DNA of 64,000 bases from positions 1 to 64,000 of the forward strand of contig JANYHW010000132.1 of NCBI GenBank assembly GCA_025358885.1, read 5' to 3'. The position numbers and the translations under genes are program-made. Source of the DNA: Cytophagales bacterium. GTDB taxonomy: Bacteria > Bacteroidota > Bacteroidia > Cytophagales > Cyclobacteriaceae. Shown piece after piece: positions 1-8,942 of the stretch (positions are counted from its first letter, which is position 1; every line of letters starts with the position of its first letter). The notes under the pieces are model-generated. The model saw nothing but the letters and a program-made list of their open reading frames with translations. It ran no database searches and had not been told where the DNA came from.

Positions 1-708
1 GCTCAGTAGTTTGACTAGCAGTTGATCAGAACAGTGAAAGGGAATGTTCCATTGTCTGGGTCTATCTGTCTTACCAGGAGTGTAGGTCAATGTATTTGAG
101 TCCGATCCCCTCACCATCTTAGCCCGTTGGTCTTGTGATGAATCGGCTACGGTGTAAGTGAAGATATCCGGAAATGCGGTCAACTTCGTGTTCGCCCTTT
201 TCACCGTCGCAATGTTGCCATAAATGGGAAAGGGTGTTCTTTCCACCTGATAGTAATCATTAGAATCATCCCAGGCCCATCCCGGTCCTAAATATTCCGT
301 GTCAAAATTGGCGGAAGAGAAAAATAGTTTTGATGGGTGGGACTTTAAAAAATTATACACACGATTTTCCCGGTGGGTATTCTCATACAAAAAACCAGGG
401 TCACCGGTTCCCCAGAAAATCAAGGAGTCATTTCGCTGCTCATAGCGCAGCGCAGGAACGGAGTCACCCAATACAACGAGGGAAGTATAATATGTAAAGA
501 TCTTCGTATTGGAGGCCGGAGTAAAATACCGGTCACCCTGATGTGTATAGAGAGTTTTTTCTTTTCCCGGATCATACACGACAAACCCAATATGGTCTTT
601 AAAATCTTTCTCTGCCTGGAGAATGGGTGTACTGAAATATCGGCGCGATGAACAACTGCTTAAGGCCCCTAAGCACATCAATAGCCAACACCATCCATTT
701 ACCTTCAT
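1..708 (-). CDS. dacB: D-Ala-D-Ala carboxypeptidase, PBP4-like lipoprotein (partial, C-terminus off the left edge)
   Basis: The gene runs off the left edge, so only about 236 N-terminal residues are present. The start ATG (706-708) gives an N-terminus with a lipobox-like LSSC ending at Cys19, so export and lipid anchoring are likely. Residues 64-70 read PASNTKI. This fits the SxxK active-site motif (Ser66, Lys69) of peptidase family S13 (PBP4/DacB), which trims and cleaves peptidoglycan cross-links in the periplasm. The SxN and KTG motifs would lie outside the window or further in. The start overlaps the stop of the upstream DinB-like gene by one base (TGATG), so the two are probably translationally coupled. 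The family is inferred from this motif and the lipoprotein signal only. Confidence 0.75.
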   Translation of the reverse strand, partial: MKVNGWCWLLMCLGALSSCSSRRYFSTPILQAEKDFKDHIGFVVYDPGKEKTLYTHQGDRYFTPASNTKIFTYYTSLVVLGDSVPALRYEQRNDSLIFWGTGDPGFLYENTHRENRVYNFLKSHPSKLFFSSANFDTEYLGPGWAWDDSNDYYQVERTPFPIYGNIATVKRANTKLTAFPDIFTYTVADSSQDQRAKMVRGSDSNTLTYTPGKTDRPRQWNIPFHCSDQLLVKLLS

Positions 709-1220
709 CAAGCGCTCAGGTAACGCTCCTGCAATATCTTACCATGGTGTATTTCATGGCCGGCAATAATAAATCCCAGGGCCACGACCGATAGCTCATT
801 CTTGTTGGCTGTGCCCCTTCTGGTCAGCATTTCGGAATTGAAACTTTCAAACAGATCTACTGATGTAGTTCGAAGGTGCTGCATTTCATCGCCGATTTGT
901 TTCAGGCTTCTGCTGGTCGCATTCAATTGTGTGGCGTATTCCTTTTCATCAAAACCAGACAATTCCGTTTTGTCATTTCGGGCGAAGCGTAGGGCCCGAT
1001 ATCCAAAAATCCGTTCCGCATCAATCATGTGACATAACACTTCACGGATGGACCATTTTCCTTCGGCATAACGGAAGTCGCACTTTGCCTCGGGGATCGA
1101 ATGGATCAATTCCATGGTTCTGTAGCCCGAAATGCGCATGGCTTGTAGCACATCGGGTTGTGATACCAGTTTTACATAGGCCTTGTAAAAAGGAGGGATC
1201 GTTTCAAGGTTCAGGAACAT
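708..1220 (-). CDS. DinB-like (DinB_2) putative metalloprotein
   Basis: A 170-residue protein with the four-helix layout of the DinB/YfiT superfamily. Near residue 60 the stretch GKWSIREVLCHMIDAE is the typical second-helix motif with a metal-binding His. The C-terminus has AGHEIHHGKIL, which supplies the further His ligands. Members are metal-dependent enzymes, often thiol-S-transferase-like, but the substrate of this one cannot be read from sequence. It lies directly upstream of the PBP4-like gene with a one-base overlap, which suggests one transcript. The name DinB comes from the family and does not imply a polymerase. Confidence 0.8.
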   Translation of the reverse strand: MFLNLETIPPFYKAYVKLVSQPDVLQAMRISGYRTMELIHSIPEAKCDFRYAEGKWSIREVLCHMIDAERIFGYRALRFARNDKTELSGFDEKEYATQLNATSRSLKQIGDEMQHLRTTSVDLFESFNSEMLTRRGTANKNELSVVALGFIIAGHEIHHGKILQERYLSA

Positions 1221-1269
1221 GCTTATTTGAATTTTGGAGTCAATTTAACAATTGCCGGAGCAATTCAAA

Positions 1270-3810
1270 TCAATCATGTTGACCAGCGGCTTTGAGTATC
1301 CGTCCCCTCAGGAACTCCTCCACGGGCAAGACCAGCAACGCAATTAACACCTGGATGAAAAAGTCCGCCACGGGTGTGCTCTTGAGTGAAATGTTTGCTG
1401 CCGCAATGGTCTGAATGAACTGGATCAACATGATCACGGTAAGGGCCGAAAGGAACCTGCTCAGGTAACGGTAACGCGTATTGGCGCCCTTCATGCGGAG
1501 TGACAACACCACGAGCGATCCGAAGAAGAAAAACTCAAGCGCGTAAAACCAGGGACGTTTCCAATAAGGTGGGAAGACATTGAAGTCTATGCTTTCCAGT
1601 TCCGTTACCTTTCCAAAGAGATCTTTCGACTGAACCTGCACGTTGTATTTTCCAGGCGGAAGAAATGGAAAATTGATGACGTTATTCAAGGTCGACCATT
1701 GCGACCACTCCCGCTGAAGTCCGCTGACCCAATACCGGTACTCGACCGCCTGTAAGCTAACATATTCCGGTTGTATGAATTCAAATGTCAAGGCGCTTTC
1801 ACTCTCTTCTACCCGTAATTTCTGCCCGGGAGCAAATTTGGATTGCTGTCCACGCACTTCTTTAAGAAAAAGGGGATTGGATAGCGCAGACGCCTCATGG
1901 TCGTCGCTGGAGAATTGATAGAGCTCATTGCCGCCGGTGATCACCCACAGGCTCTTCCCCCATTCCGCTGGTGCCAGGAAGCGAATGTCAGGAAATAATT
2001 TAAGCCATTCTGTTTTGATAGATCCCTGAAGTTTGCGATCCACAGTCCTCCATTTGTTTCCATCGTAAAACCAGAAGTATCCTGCTGAAGCAAAATACTT
2101 CTTCGAGTCCGGAAGGGAATCATACTTGACAAACGTGTTCTTGAAACTTGCGTAGTGATAGAATTCTCCATTCTGTGTGAGGTAGACCTCCTGACCATAG
2201 GCCAATCCCACCGTCTTGTCAACAGAAGTGTGTGGCAAGGGAATGAACTCCGCATCGAGAATTTCACCCTCTTCCACTCCCATCTTCAATGCCCGGTTTC
2301 GCCCGCAAATCCAGATGTTCTGCAGGTTGTCTTCAAAAATGAAATCAGCGCGTGAAGAGAGCGTGTCAGAAAATTCAGTTTGCTGCCATCCTTTGTTGGA
2401 AGGGCGGAAGGATTTTATTTTATCCGTATAGGTGCTCAACAGCAGTTGTTGCAAATTCTTTGAAAAGAAAATGTTACGCACTGGCTCCCGGTCAACGGAT
2501 AGGGCCGTCAATCCATCAACTTCAAAAACTCCCCCCACACCACCGCACATCAGTTTGTTCTCAACCACCACCAGTTGATCCACTTTGCCTGAAATTCCCT
2601 GTACACGCTTGTATACAAACTCAACTTCCTTCAGCACGCGGACCGTCTTCTTCAATTTGGGATTTAGTCTCTTCTGGTTATTTCGTTGTTCCCGGTTGCC
2701 GTACACGGGGGCTTCAACCTCTTCAAATATTTCCTGCCGTTCCAGAAGAAACAGGCCAAGGGTGGTGCCAACGTACACCTGGTTTGCTACCGTTTGTACG
2801 CACAATAAATTTCCATCAAGTCCCTGGTAGTGGTTAAATGTTCTGAAGGGTAGAAATGGTGCAACCCGGGTAAAGCCGTAGTCGTGTGCTACCCACACGC
2901 CATGATGTCGGTCCGTAAGTAAGGAATACACCTGGTTATCGGGGAGACCCGCATAATAATTTGAAATCTCCAGGGTTTCGCCCGTCTCGACGTCTGCAAA
3001 CACGATTCCGCCACGAAGGGTGCCGATGGCAATCATCTTGTCCGTTACCCAAGTGCCATTGGCCGCTACGTTAGCCGAAAGGTAAAGGGAATCAGTCGGG
3101 AAAAACGGGATCAAGGTTTGTCCCTCTTTTCCAAGAAAGAACCGGTTGTCTTGCGTAGCGATCAGGTCCACCTTTCCATTGGGTGATCGTTCGCTGAAAA
3201 CAAGTTGGGCAGTTTGTATTTGTGGAAACTCAGCGGGCTTAAGGGTCTCTCCTTCGATTTTCTTCAGACCATCTTTTCCTGTATTCAAATAAAGGTGAGG
3301 GCCAATCTGGAAGAGTCCTGTAAAGTGACCCTGCTCGGCGGTAGCGGTGAAAAGTACCTTTGGTTTCGATGATCCTGAATCCAGCTTGATAAGATGCATG
3401 TCATTGACAAAGTATACTGCATTGCCCATCGCATTTGCGGTAAGCATGTTCTTGCCCTCTTCCAGTGAGTCAGAGAGTGATATATAGCTCAATTGGTTTT
3501 TTTCATTCAAACCAATTTTGCCAAAACCCGACGATCCTGCGGCAAAGACATCACCTTGACTGGTCACAGCCAGTGAGTAGACTGCTCCTTTGATGGGCAC
3601 CATGTCCCAGGTACGCCCGTCAAATTGAAGCACGCCAGACCGGTTAGCAAAATAGAGAATGCCATGGTTGTCCTGCTGGATGTCGAAACTCCGGTAGCTG
3701 ATGTTATCATTACCCGGCTTGTAATGGGACAGGAAATAGTGGCCCGGTTGGGCCAGCAAGAATTGAAATACTAAGCCAACGAAGATGAAGGTGAGAGAAA
3801 TCTTTTTCAT
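1270..3810 (-). CDS. Triple-Y (Y_Y_Y) propeller sensor with three C-terminal membrane helices and no output domain
   Basis: An 846-residue protein with a signal peptide at residues 1-20 ending in LLAQ. A long region of propeller-like repeats follows, seen in pieces such as GVLQFDGRTW and GVWVAHDYGF. A Y_Y_Y domain lies at about 690-750 (VEYRYWVSGL, then the LPPGKYNVQV signature). Three hydrophobic segments end the protein at about 754-771, 787-805 and 815-833. In Bacteroidota this architecture normally continues into a histidine kinase, LytTR or phosphatase module. Here it stops after about 13 residues (LRGRILKAAGQHD). It may therefore signal through a partner or act as a structural surface-sensing protein. 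The family call is firm but the role is unknown. Confidence 0.75.
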   Translation of the reverse strand: MKKISLTFIFVGLVFQFLLAQPGHYFLSHYKPGNDNISYRSFDIQQDNHGILYFANRSGVLQFDGRTWDMVPIKGAVYSLAVTSQGDVFAAGSSGFGKIGLNEKNQLSYISLSDSLEEGKNMLTANAMGNAVYFVNDMHLIKLDSGSSKPKVLFTATAEQGHFTGLFQIGPHLYLNTGKDGLKKIEGETLKPAEFPQIQTAQLVFSERSPNGKVDLIATQDNRFFLGKEGQTLIPFFPTDSLYLSANVAANGTWVTDKMIAIGTLRGGIVFADVETGETLEISNYYAGLPDNQVYSLLTDRHHGVWVAHDYGFTRVAPFLPFRTFNHYQGLDGNLLCVQTVANQVYVGTTLGLFLLERQEIFEEVEAPVYGNREQRNNQKRLNPKLKKTVRVLKEVEFVYKRVQGISGKVDQLVVVENKLMCGGVGGVFEVDGLTALSVDREPVRNIFFSKNLQQLLLSTYTDKIKSFRPSNKGWQQTEFSDTLSSRADFIFEDNLQNIWICGRNRALKMGVEEGEILDAEFIPLPHTSVDKTVGLAYGQEVYLTQNGEFYHYASFKNTFVKYDSLPDSKKYFASAGYFWFYDGNKWRTVDRKLQGSIKTEWLKLFPDIRFLAPAEWGKSLWVITGGNELYQFSSDDHEASALSNPLFLKEVRGQQSKFAPGQKLRVEESESALTFEFIQPEYVSLQAVEYRYWVSGLQREWSQWSTLNNVINFPFLPPGKYNVQVQSKDLFGKVTELESIDFNVFPPYWKRPWFYALEFFFFGSLVVLSLRMKGANTRYRYLSRFLSALTVIMLIQFIQTIAAANISLKSTPVADFFIQVLIALLVLPVEEFLRGRILKAAGQHD

Positions 3811-3908
3811 TTCGCAAGAGACATAACACCAAAGATAGAAAGATCATCTGAACAGAGTAATCGGGCTGTCCTTTGATCTTTTTGAAGAAATAGACAGTTG
3901 TTGCCGGC

Positions 3909-5999
3909 TTAGCTGATCTTGCTCCAGTTTACTGCTGTCTTTTTCAAGGATGCAAGATGTGTTTTAATGGGGTGGTGCTCTGGCTTTTTCAGTTCAGGAT
4001 CTTTTTCCAGTATGTCAACCGCCACTTCCCGCGCCTGAATAAGAATTTTACCGTCTTTTCCCAGGTCAGCGATCATTAAATCCAATAGCCCACTTTGTTG
4101 AGTACCCATGAGATCACCGGGGCCACGAAGTTTCAGGTCCACATCTGCAATTTCAAAACCATTGTTTGTACGAACCATCGTTTCCATGCGCAACTTCGCT
4201 TCGGAACTTAATTTGAAGCTGGTAAGCAGAATGCAATAGGACTGCTCTGCGCCTCGCCCCACGCGTCCACGCAATTGATGGAGTTGTGAGAGTCCGAACC
4301 GTTCTGCACTTTCAATAACCATCACGGAGGCATTGGGTACATCCATACCGACCTCGATCACGGTAGTCGCGACCATAATCTTGGTTTCACCTTTTACGAA
4401 GCGTGCCATCTCGAACTCTTTGGCCTCGGGTTTCATTTGTCCGTGGAGAATACTTATGGCATAATCAGGAAAGGCACGAGCAATGCTTTCGTAACCATCC
4501 ATGAGGTGTTTTAGATCGAGCTTCTCCGATTCCTCAATGAGTGGATAGACCAAATACACCTGCCTGCCTTCTTCTATTTGTGATTTAAGAAATGCATTCA
4601 CCTGCAGGCGATGAGAATCATATTGATGCGTTGTGCGTATGGGTTTGCGGCCTTTCGGCAATTCATCAATGGTCGAAATTTCGAGGTCGCCATACAAAGT
4701 CATGGCCAAGGTGCGTGGAATGGGAGTTGCTGTCATTACCATCACATGTGGATATACTGTGCTGTTCTTCTGCCAAAGTTTTGAACGTTGCGCCACTCCG
4801 AACCGGTGTTGTTCGTCTATGATGGCAAGTCCAAGGTGTTGGAATTTTACTTCTTCCTCAAGCAGGGCGTGGGTGCCAATCAGAATTTTTAAAGGGCCGC
4901 CCTGGAGACCTGCGTGCAGGATTTTCCTTTCAGCTTTCTTTGTTGAGCCCGTCAACAATCCAATGGATAGTTCCATGGCATCGGCATACTTCTTTAACCC
5001 CGCATAGTGTTGCTGAGCAAGAATTTCGGTAGGGGCCATCAAAGCTGCCTGTGCACCCCCACTGATGACGAGCAAAATGCAGATGAACGCAACAATGGTC
5101 TTACCGCTGCCCACATCACCCTGTAACAGGCGATTCATCTGATGTCCCGTTTTCATATCATGATAGATCTCGCGTATGACTTTCTTTTGAGCATCTGTAA
5201 GCGAAAAAGGCAAATGGTCATTGTAAAACTTTGTGAGAAGTGAGGTGTCTCCAAATACTTCTCCCTTGTATTTTTCGTATCGAACAAGTTTTAGTTTCAA
5301 CAGCCGCAATTGAAGGTAAAAAAGCTCTTCAAATTTCAACCGCTTTTGTGCCTCGGCCAGTTTTTCAAAATTGTCCGGGAAATGAATATGGATAACAGCT
5401 TCTTTCTTATGGATAAATCCGAATTTTTTCAACACATAGTCGGGAAGGGTCTCATGAATGTGTGACGGTGCAATCTTCATGAGCTCATGGAGCAGTTGTG
5501 AGAGAACCTTGTTGTCAATCCTTTTTTTGCGAAGCTTCTCGCTCAAGGGGTAGACTGGCTGAAGATGACCTGCCTTTTCCTGCCTCGCGGTCAACGGTTC
5601 GATCTCCGGGTGGGCGATAGAAAAGACTCGGCCATACCGGGTAGGCTTCCCGAATACCACATAGTCCATACCCGGCTTGATCTTTTGCAACACCCACGGA
5701 ATGCCCTGAAACCATACCAACTCGAGTATTCCGTTTCCATCTGTAAATTTTCCTGTCAGGCGTTTTTTAAAGCCAGTGCCAGCCATTTCAAAAGAGGAGA
5801 TTTTTCCCTGCAACTGGACGAAGGGCATGTCTTCAGTCACTTCCTTAACAGAATAAAACTTTGTGCGGTCTTCATATCGGAAAGGGAAATGCTGAATCAG
5901 GTCACCAAAGGTGAATACCTTCAATTCCTTATGAAGGAGTGTCGCTCGCTGGGGGCCTACCCCTTTTAGAAATTCGATAGAGGTGTCGAAGAAGGACAC
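3909..5999 (-). CDS. recG: ATP-dependent DNA helicase RecG
   Basis: A 696-residue protein of normal RecG length that remodels stalled forks and Holliday junctions. The N-terminal wedge/OB region contains KGVGPQRATLL and the fold around residues 60-130. The helicase core has Walker A GDVGSGKT (about 294-301), the DEQH box (395-398) and MTATPIPRTLAMT. The C-terminal part has QLRGRVGRG and the RecG-typical LRGPGDLMGTQQSG. The start is GTG at 5997-5999. No other start close by fits the family N-terminus better. The gene is separated from the upstream gldD by a 400-base region with inverted repeats. Confidence 0.97.
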   Translation of the reverse strand: MSFFDTSIEFLKGVGPQRATLLHKELKVFTFGDLIQHFPFRYEDRTKFYSVKEVTEDMPFVQLQGKISSFEMAGTGFKKRLTGKFTDGNGILELVWFQGIPWVLQKIKPGMDYVVFGKPTRYGRVFSIAHPEIEPLTARQEKAGHLQPVYPLSEKLRKKRIDNKVLSQLLHELMKIAPSHIHETLPDYVLKKFGFIHKKEAVIHIHFPDNFEKLAEAQKRLKFEELFYLQLRLLKLKLVRYEKYKGEVFGDTSLLTKFYNDHLPFSLTDAQKKVIREIYHDMKTGHQMNRLLQGDVGSGKTIVAFICILLVISGGAQAALMAPTEILAQQHYAGLKKYADAMELSIGLLTGSTKKAERKILHAGLQGGPLKILIGTHALLEEEVKFQHLGLAIIDEQHRFGVAQRSKLWQKNSTVYPHVMVMTATPIPRTLAMTLYGDLEISTIDELPKGRKPIRTTHQYDSHRLQVNAFLKSQIEEGRQVYLVYPLIEESEKLDLKHLMDGYESIARAFPDYAISILHGQMKPEAKEFEMARFVKGETKIMVATTVIEVGMDVPNASVMVIESAERFGLSQLHQLRGRVGRGAEQSYCILLTSFKLSSEAKLRMETMVRTNNGFEIADVDLKLRGPGDLMGTQQSGLLDLMIADLGKDGKILIQAREVAVDILEKDPELKKPEHHPIKTHLASLKKTAVNWSKIS

Positions 6000-6007
6000 G
6001 TGTTAAG

Positions 6008-6029
6008 GTGTTGAGGTGCGGAGGTGTTG
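6008..6029. repeat. Left arm of a 22-bp perfect inverted repeat
   Basis: This 22-base stretch is the exact reverse complement of 6378-6399. It lies eight bases upstream of the recG start, while the other arm ends next to the gldD stop. The two arms therefore bracket almost the whole gldD-recG intergenic space. The arm is rich in GGTGTTGAGGTG-like units. Confidence 0.85.
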
Positions 6030-6157
6030 GAGTTTTCCGGCTTAATTTAACGATTCGGCCTCAACAGGAAGAAAGTATCTAAGTATGCGATCAACTTATC
6101 ACGATTTAAATCCTTCTTCTGGACTTCATTTTGATCACCTTACCCCTCCATTCCCTA

Positions 6158-6262
6158 TCATCCAAAAAAGGCCCAAAGGACACCCAAGGCTAGAAACATC
6201 AAAACAGCACCGGCAAACCAGTAAAATCCCGCGCCCACCCCAACGGTACTATCATACGGCAT
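6158..6262 (-). CDS. Possible 34-residue single-span membrane peptide
   Basis: An ATG at 6260-6262 opens 34 codons to a TGA at 6158-6160. The product begins MPYDSTVGVG and continues into one hydrophobic helix rich in Phe, Leu, Trp and Ala, ending WAFFG. It lies between recG and gldD, inside the 22-bp inverted repeats and on the same strand as both neighbours. Just upstream, a different frame reads as a protein-like tail (LESKQVEVEYAV) that ends in two stop codons. A longer small protein split by a frameshift is therefore possible. Composition favours a real membrane peptide, but no family is recognised and there is no clear ribosome-binding site. Confidence 0.35.
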   Translation of the reverse strand: MPYDSTVGVGAGFYWFAGAVLMFLALGVLWAFFG

Positions 6263-6377
6263 ACTCAACCTCTACTTGCTTGGATTCAAGTTTTGCATTT
6301 GAAATATGATGCTTAGTTTCACCAGCATTTATAACAAAATTAAACGATCAAAAAAATTCAGGTTCCCAGCGTAACAT

Positions 6378-6399
6378 CAACACCTCCGCACCTCAACAC
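6378..6399. repeat. Right arm of a 22-bp perfect inverted repeat
   Basis: This is the reverse complement of 6008-6029 over 22 bases without mismatch. It ends one base before the gldD stop codon (TAA on the minus strand, 6401-6403). I see no target-site duplication outside the two arms. Confidence 0.85.
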
Positions 6400-6400
6400 A

Positions 6401-6973
6401 TTACCTCCACTTCAGCGTATTAATCAAATGCATCACGTCCTTTTTCACATACTCAATGGCTGGCTGCAACGAGTCATTCTGGACTTTCACGTTGAAATAG
6501 AGTGCACCGCGGACAAAGTGCTGCACAGAGTCGGTCATGGTGAATTGAAACTGGCTCGGCACTTCACCTTCTAGTTCGGCTATAACCGCGGTTTTGCCAT
6601 CGGGTGTCTTCACGATCGTCTCATCGATAGAATATGCCTTGATTTGATGCTTGGCGGTAAGCACGTAGGCATCCTGTAAATACTCTTTCAGCAGTTTGGC
6701 ACTCCCCTTGACTTTTTTGTACGTGACATGAATAGTCGCATTCAATTCCGGGTAGTAGATTTCAACCCAATGGCGGTCACTCACCCATGAAGTATCTTTT
6801 TGAAATCGAGCATGTGTGGAGTATTCAAATTGGTACGGGAGTGTGTCCGGCGAAACCCGGTATGCAGCTTCCGGAAGAATCAATCGGTTATACCCTTTAG
6901 GTTTGGGTTGGTAATCCCGGGTGCAGGCGATCAACAACGCCACCAGGAAAGCAATGAATATTTTGCCTGACAT
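6401..6973 (-). CDS. gldD: Gliding motility lipoprotein GldD
   Basis: A 190-residue protein. The start at 6973 is preferred over the longer reading from 7006 because it puts the lipobox (ALLIAC, Cys17) at the right distance from the N-terminus and avoids overlap with gldE. After the Cys comes [15 protein letters not shown], typical of GldD. The rest matches the family in length and pattern, including [13 protein letters not shown] and a C-terminal HLINTLKWR. GldD is an inner-leaflet lipoprotein needed for gliding and secretion by the type IX system. It starts five bases after the gldE stop, so the pair is one operon, as in other Bacteroidota. Confidence 0.93.
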   Translation of the reverse strand: MSGKIFIAFLVALLIACTRDYQPKPKGYNRLILPEAAYRVSPDTLPYQFEYSTHARFQKDTSWVSDRHWVEIYYPELNATIHVTYKKVKGSAKLLKEYLQDAYVLTAKHQIKAYSIDETIVKTPDGKTAVIAELEGEVPSQFQFTMTDSVQHFVRGALYFNVKVQNDSLQPAIEYVKKDVMHLINTLKWR

Positions 6974-6977
6974 AGGA

Positions 6978-8312
6978 TTACTCTTCGCCAGTTTCGGCGT
7001 CTGCAATAGTCGCCCGTATGCGCTTTATTCTTTTTTGGTCGACAGAAACGATGGTAAAAATAAAACGCTCGTACGTAATCTTGTCACCCGCATTGGGCAT
7101 AGAACTGTGAAGTTCCAGCATGAGTCCGCCCAATGATTCACTTTCTCCTTTCACCTCGTCGAAATACTGAGGATCCAGTTCAAGAGCCTTGCAGAAGTCG
7201 TGGAGTGAAATCTTTCCCTCAAATACATAGGTGCGGTCATCCATCTTCTGGAATGGAATGGCCACTTCGTCAAATTCGTCATTGATCTCTCCTATGATTT
7301 CTTCAATCAGGTCCTCCAGGGTGACCAGACCGCTGGTACCCCCATACTCATCGGCTACGATGGCCATATGAACGTGCTTGCCCTGAAAATCTTTCAAAAG
7401 GGAGTCCAACTTTTTCGTTTCCGGCACGAAGAACCCTGGCCTTAATAGCTTCTGCCAAAGAAATGTTTCTCCTTCACCCAGGTAGGGCAACAGGTCCTTG
7501 GTATAGAGAATACCCTGAATGTGGTCGATGGTTTCGCGATAAACCGGAATGCGGGAGAATCCAGACTTGTTCACAGCGTCCAGTATTTCCTTGAAATTCA
7601 GGTCAACTTCCACTGCCGATATTTCAAGCCGCGAACGCATTACCTGCTTCACGGCAAGCGTACCGAAATTCACAATCCCCTTGAGAATCTCTTTCTCATC
7701 CTCAGAGGTTTCAGCATTGTCGGTCGTCAATTCCAGGGCATGGTGCAGTTCTTCCACGGTAGTGGAGTACCCTTTCTTTTTTATCCGGCGTTCGATCAGT
7801 CCGCTCATCCCTAAAAGCAACGTGGATACAGGCCAGCAGATTTTTTCCAGCACTTTCCATGCCCCACCCATCATTCGGGCAATGAAAATGTTCCGCTGTG
7901 TTGCATATACTTTGGGAATAATTTCACCGAAGAAGGTAATGGCAAAAGTGGTGGCAAATGTTACTATACCCACGATCGTTTCGGTAGGGCTGTGGGTATT
8001 GGCCATCTCCCACATGAGGAAGGTGGAGATGGTGACTACTCCCACATTAACAAAATTGTTCATCACCAGAATAGTCGCCAGCAACAGCCTTGGGCGTTTC
8101 AACAAATCAACGATATTGAGTTCGCGGGGATCATCTGAGTTGCGGCAGCGGTCCAGATCGTCTATCCTGAGGGAAAAAAATGCAACTTCCGATGCCGAGA
8201 TCAATGCCGACATAAAGAGTAATACCGCAATAGCAAGGAAACTGAAAACGTAGAATGGACTTACTTCCATCAACAGGATGTTCGACAGAAAAATACTAGG
8301 AGGTTCGTCCAC
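6978..8312 (-). CDS. gldE: Gliding-associated membrane protein GldE (DUF21/CBS/CorC-HlyC)
   Basis: A 444-residue protein with a DUF21 membrane region (hydrophobic spans near 20-40, 80-100, 115-135 and 150-170). A CBS pair follows at about 220-345 ([42 protein letters not shown]), then a CorC/HlyC transporter-associated domain at the C-terminus ([13 protein letters not shown]). This is the GldE layout, related to CorC-type ion transport proteins. The start is GTG at 8310-8312. An in-frame ATG at 8270 would cut off the short leader that other GldE proteins also carry. gldD follows directly and ssb precedes it by 36 bases. Confidence 0.92.
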   Translation of the reverse strand: MDEPPSIFLSNILLMEVSPFYVFSFLAIAVLLFMSALISASEVAFFSLRIDDLDRCRNSDDPRELNIVDLLKRPRLLLATILVMNNFVNVGVVTISTFLMWEMANTHSPTETIVGIVTFATTFAITFFGEIIPKVYATQRNIFIARMMGGAWKVLEKICWPVSTLLLGMSGLIERRIKKKGYSTTVEELHHALELTTDNAETSEDEKEILKGIVNFGTLAVKQVMRSRLEISAVEVDLNFKEILDAVNKSGFSRIPVYRETIDHIQGILYTKDLLPYLGEGETFLWQKLLRPGFFVPETKKLDSLLKDFQGKHVHMAIVADEYGGTSGLVTLEDLIEEIIGEINDEFDEVAIPFQKMDDRTYVFEGKISLHDFCKALELDPQYFDEVKGESESLGGLMLELHSSMPNAGDKITYERFIFTIVSVDQKRIKRIRATIADAETGEE

Positions 8313-8348
8313 AAATTAAGGGATTCAAGGTTTTACTTATTGGATGAA

Positions 8349-8801
8349 TCAAAACGGCAGGTCGTCAGTACTGGCATCAGCACTGGACTTGCCTCCACCT
8401 ATATCATCATTGGCTTGATGTTGGGGCGGAGCCGAAGGGCGATACTCAGGATTTCCTCCACTTCCTTCTCGTTTGGTGCTGAGCATTGTCATGTTATCTC
8501 CCACAACTTCCGTGGTGTACCGTGTAACGCCTTCCTTTTCCCATGATCGTGTACGAAGCTTTCCTTCAATGTATATCATATCTCCCTTGTGGAGGTACTT
8601 GGCAGCGATCTCGGCAAGCCCACGCCATAAAACGATGTTATGCCACTCCGTTACCTCTTTCTTGTCACCGGTGGTCTTGTCTTTATAGGTTTCCGAGGTT
8701 GCGATTGTAAAATTTGCTACGGTTGCCCCATTTTCAAGGTTGCGCACCTCCGGGTCCTTGCCCAGTCTTCCTACTAAAATGACTTTATTCACACCTGACA
8801 T
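8349..8801 (-). CDS. ssb: Single-stranded DNA-binding protein
   Basis: A 150-residue SSB. The N-terminal OB fold begins [20 protein letters not shown] and has the family features [22 protein letters not shown] and [13 protein letters not shown] low-complexity linker follows from about residue 112. The C-terminus ends DDLPF, the acidic tip that recruits replication and repair proteins. It lies between mutY and gldE on the same strand, an order common in Bacteroidota. Confidence 0.97.
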   Translation of the reverse strand: MSGVNKVILVGRLGKDPEVRNLENGATVANFTIATSETYKDKTTGDKKEVTEWHNIVLWRGLAEIAAKYLHKGDMIYIEGKLRTRSWEKEGVTRYTTEVVGDNMTMLSTKREGSGGNPEYRPSAPPQHQANDDIGGGKSSADASTDDLPF

Positions 8802-8942
8802 ATGCTTTGATTTATGTTGATTATCTGATTTGCAGTCCTCCTCATCGGAGCCAGCCCGTCATTTCGCAGAAGGCCGTGGACCTTGCCACCGATAGCTATC
8901 GCGGCGAAGGCGGGGAGCAAAAATACCAAATCTCCACGACAC

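Noticed and set aside
8891-8900. Palindrome GATAGCTATC between ssb and mutY
   Set aside because: Ten bases only, with no second copy or operator context seen in the window.
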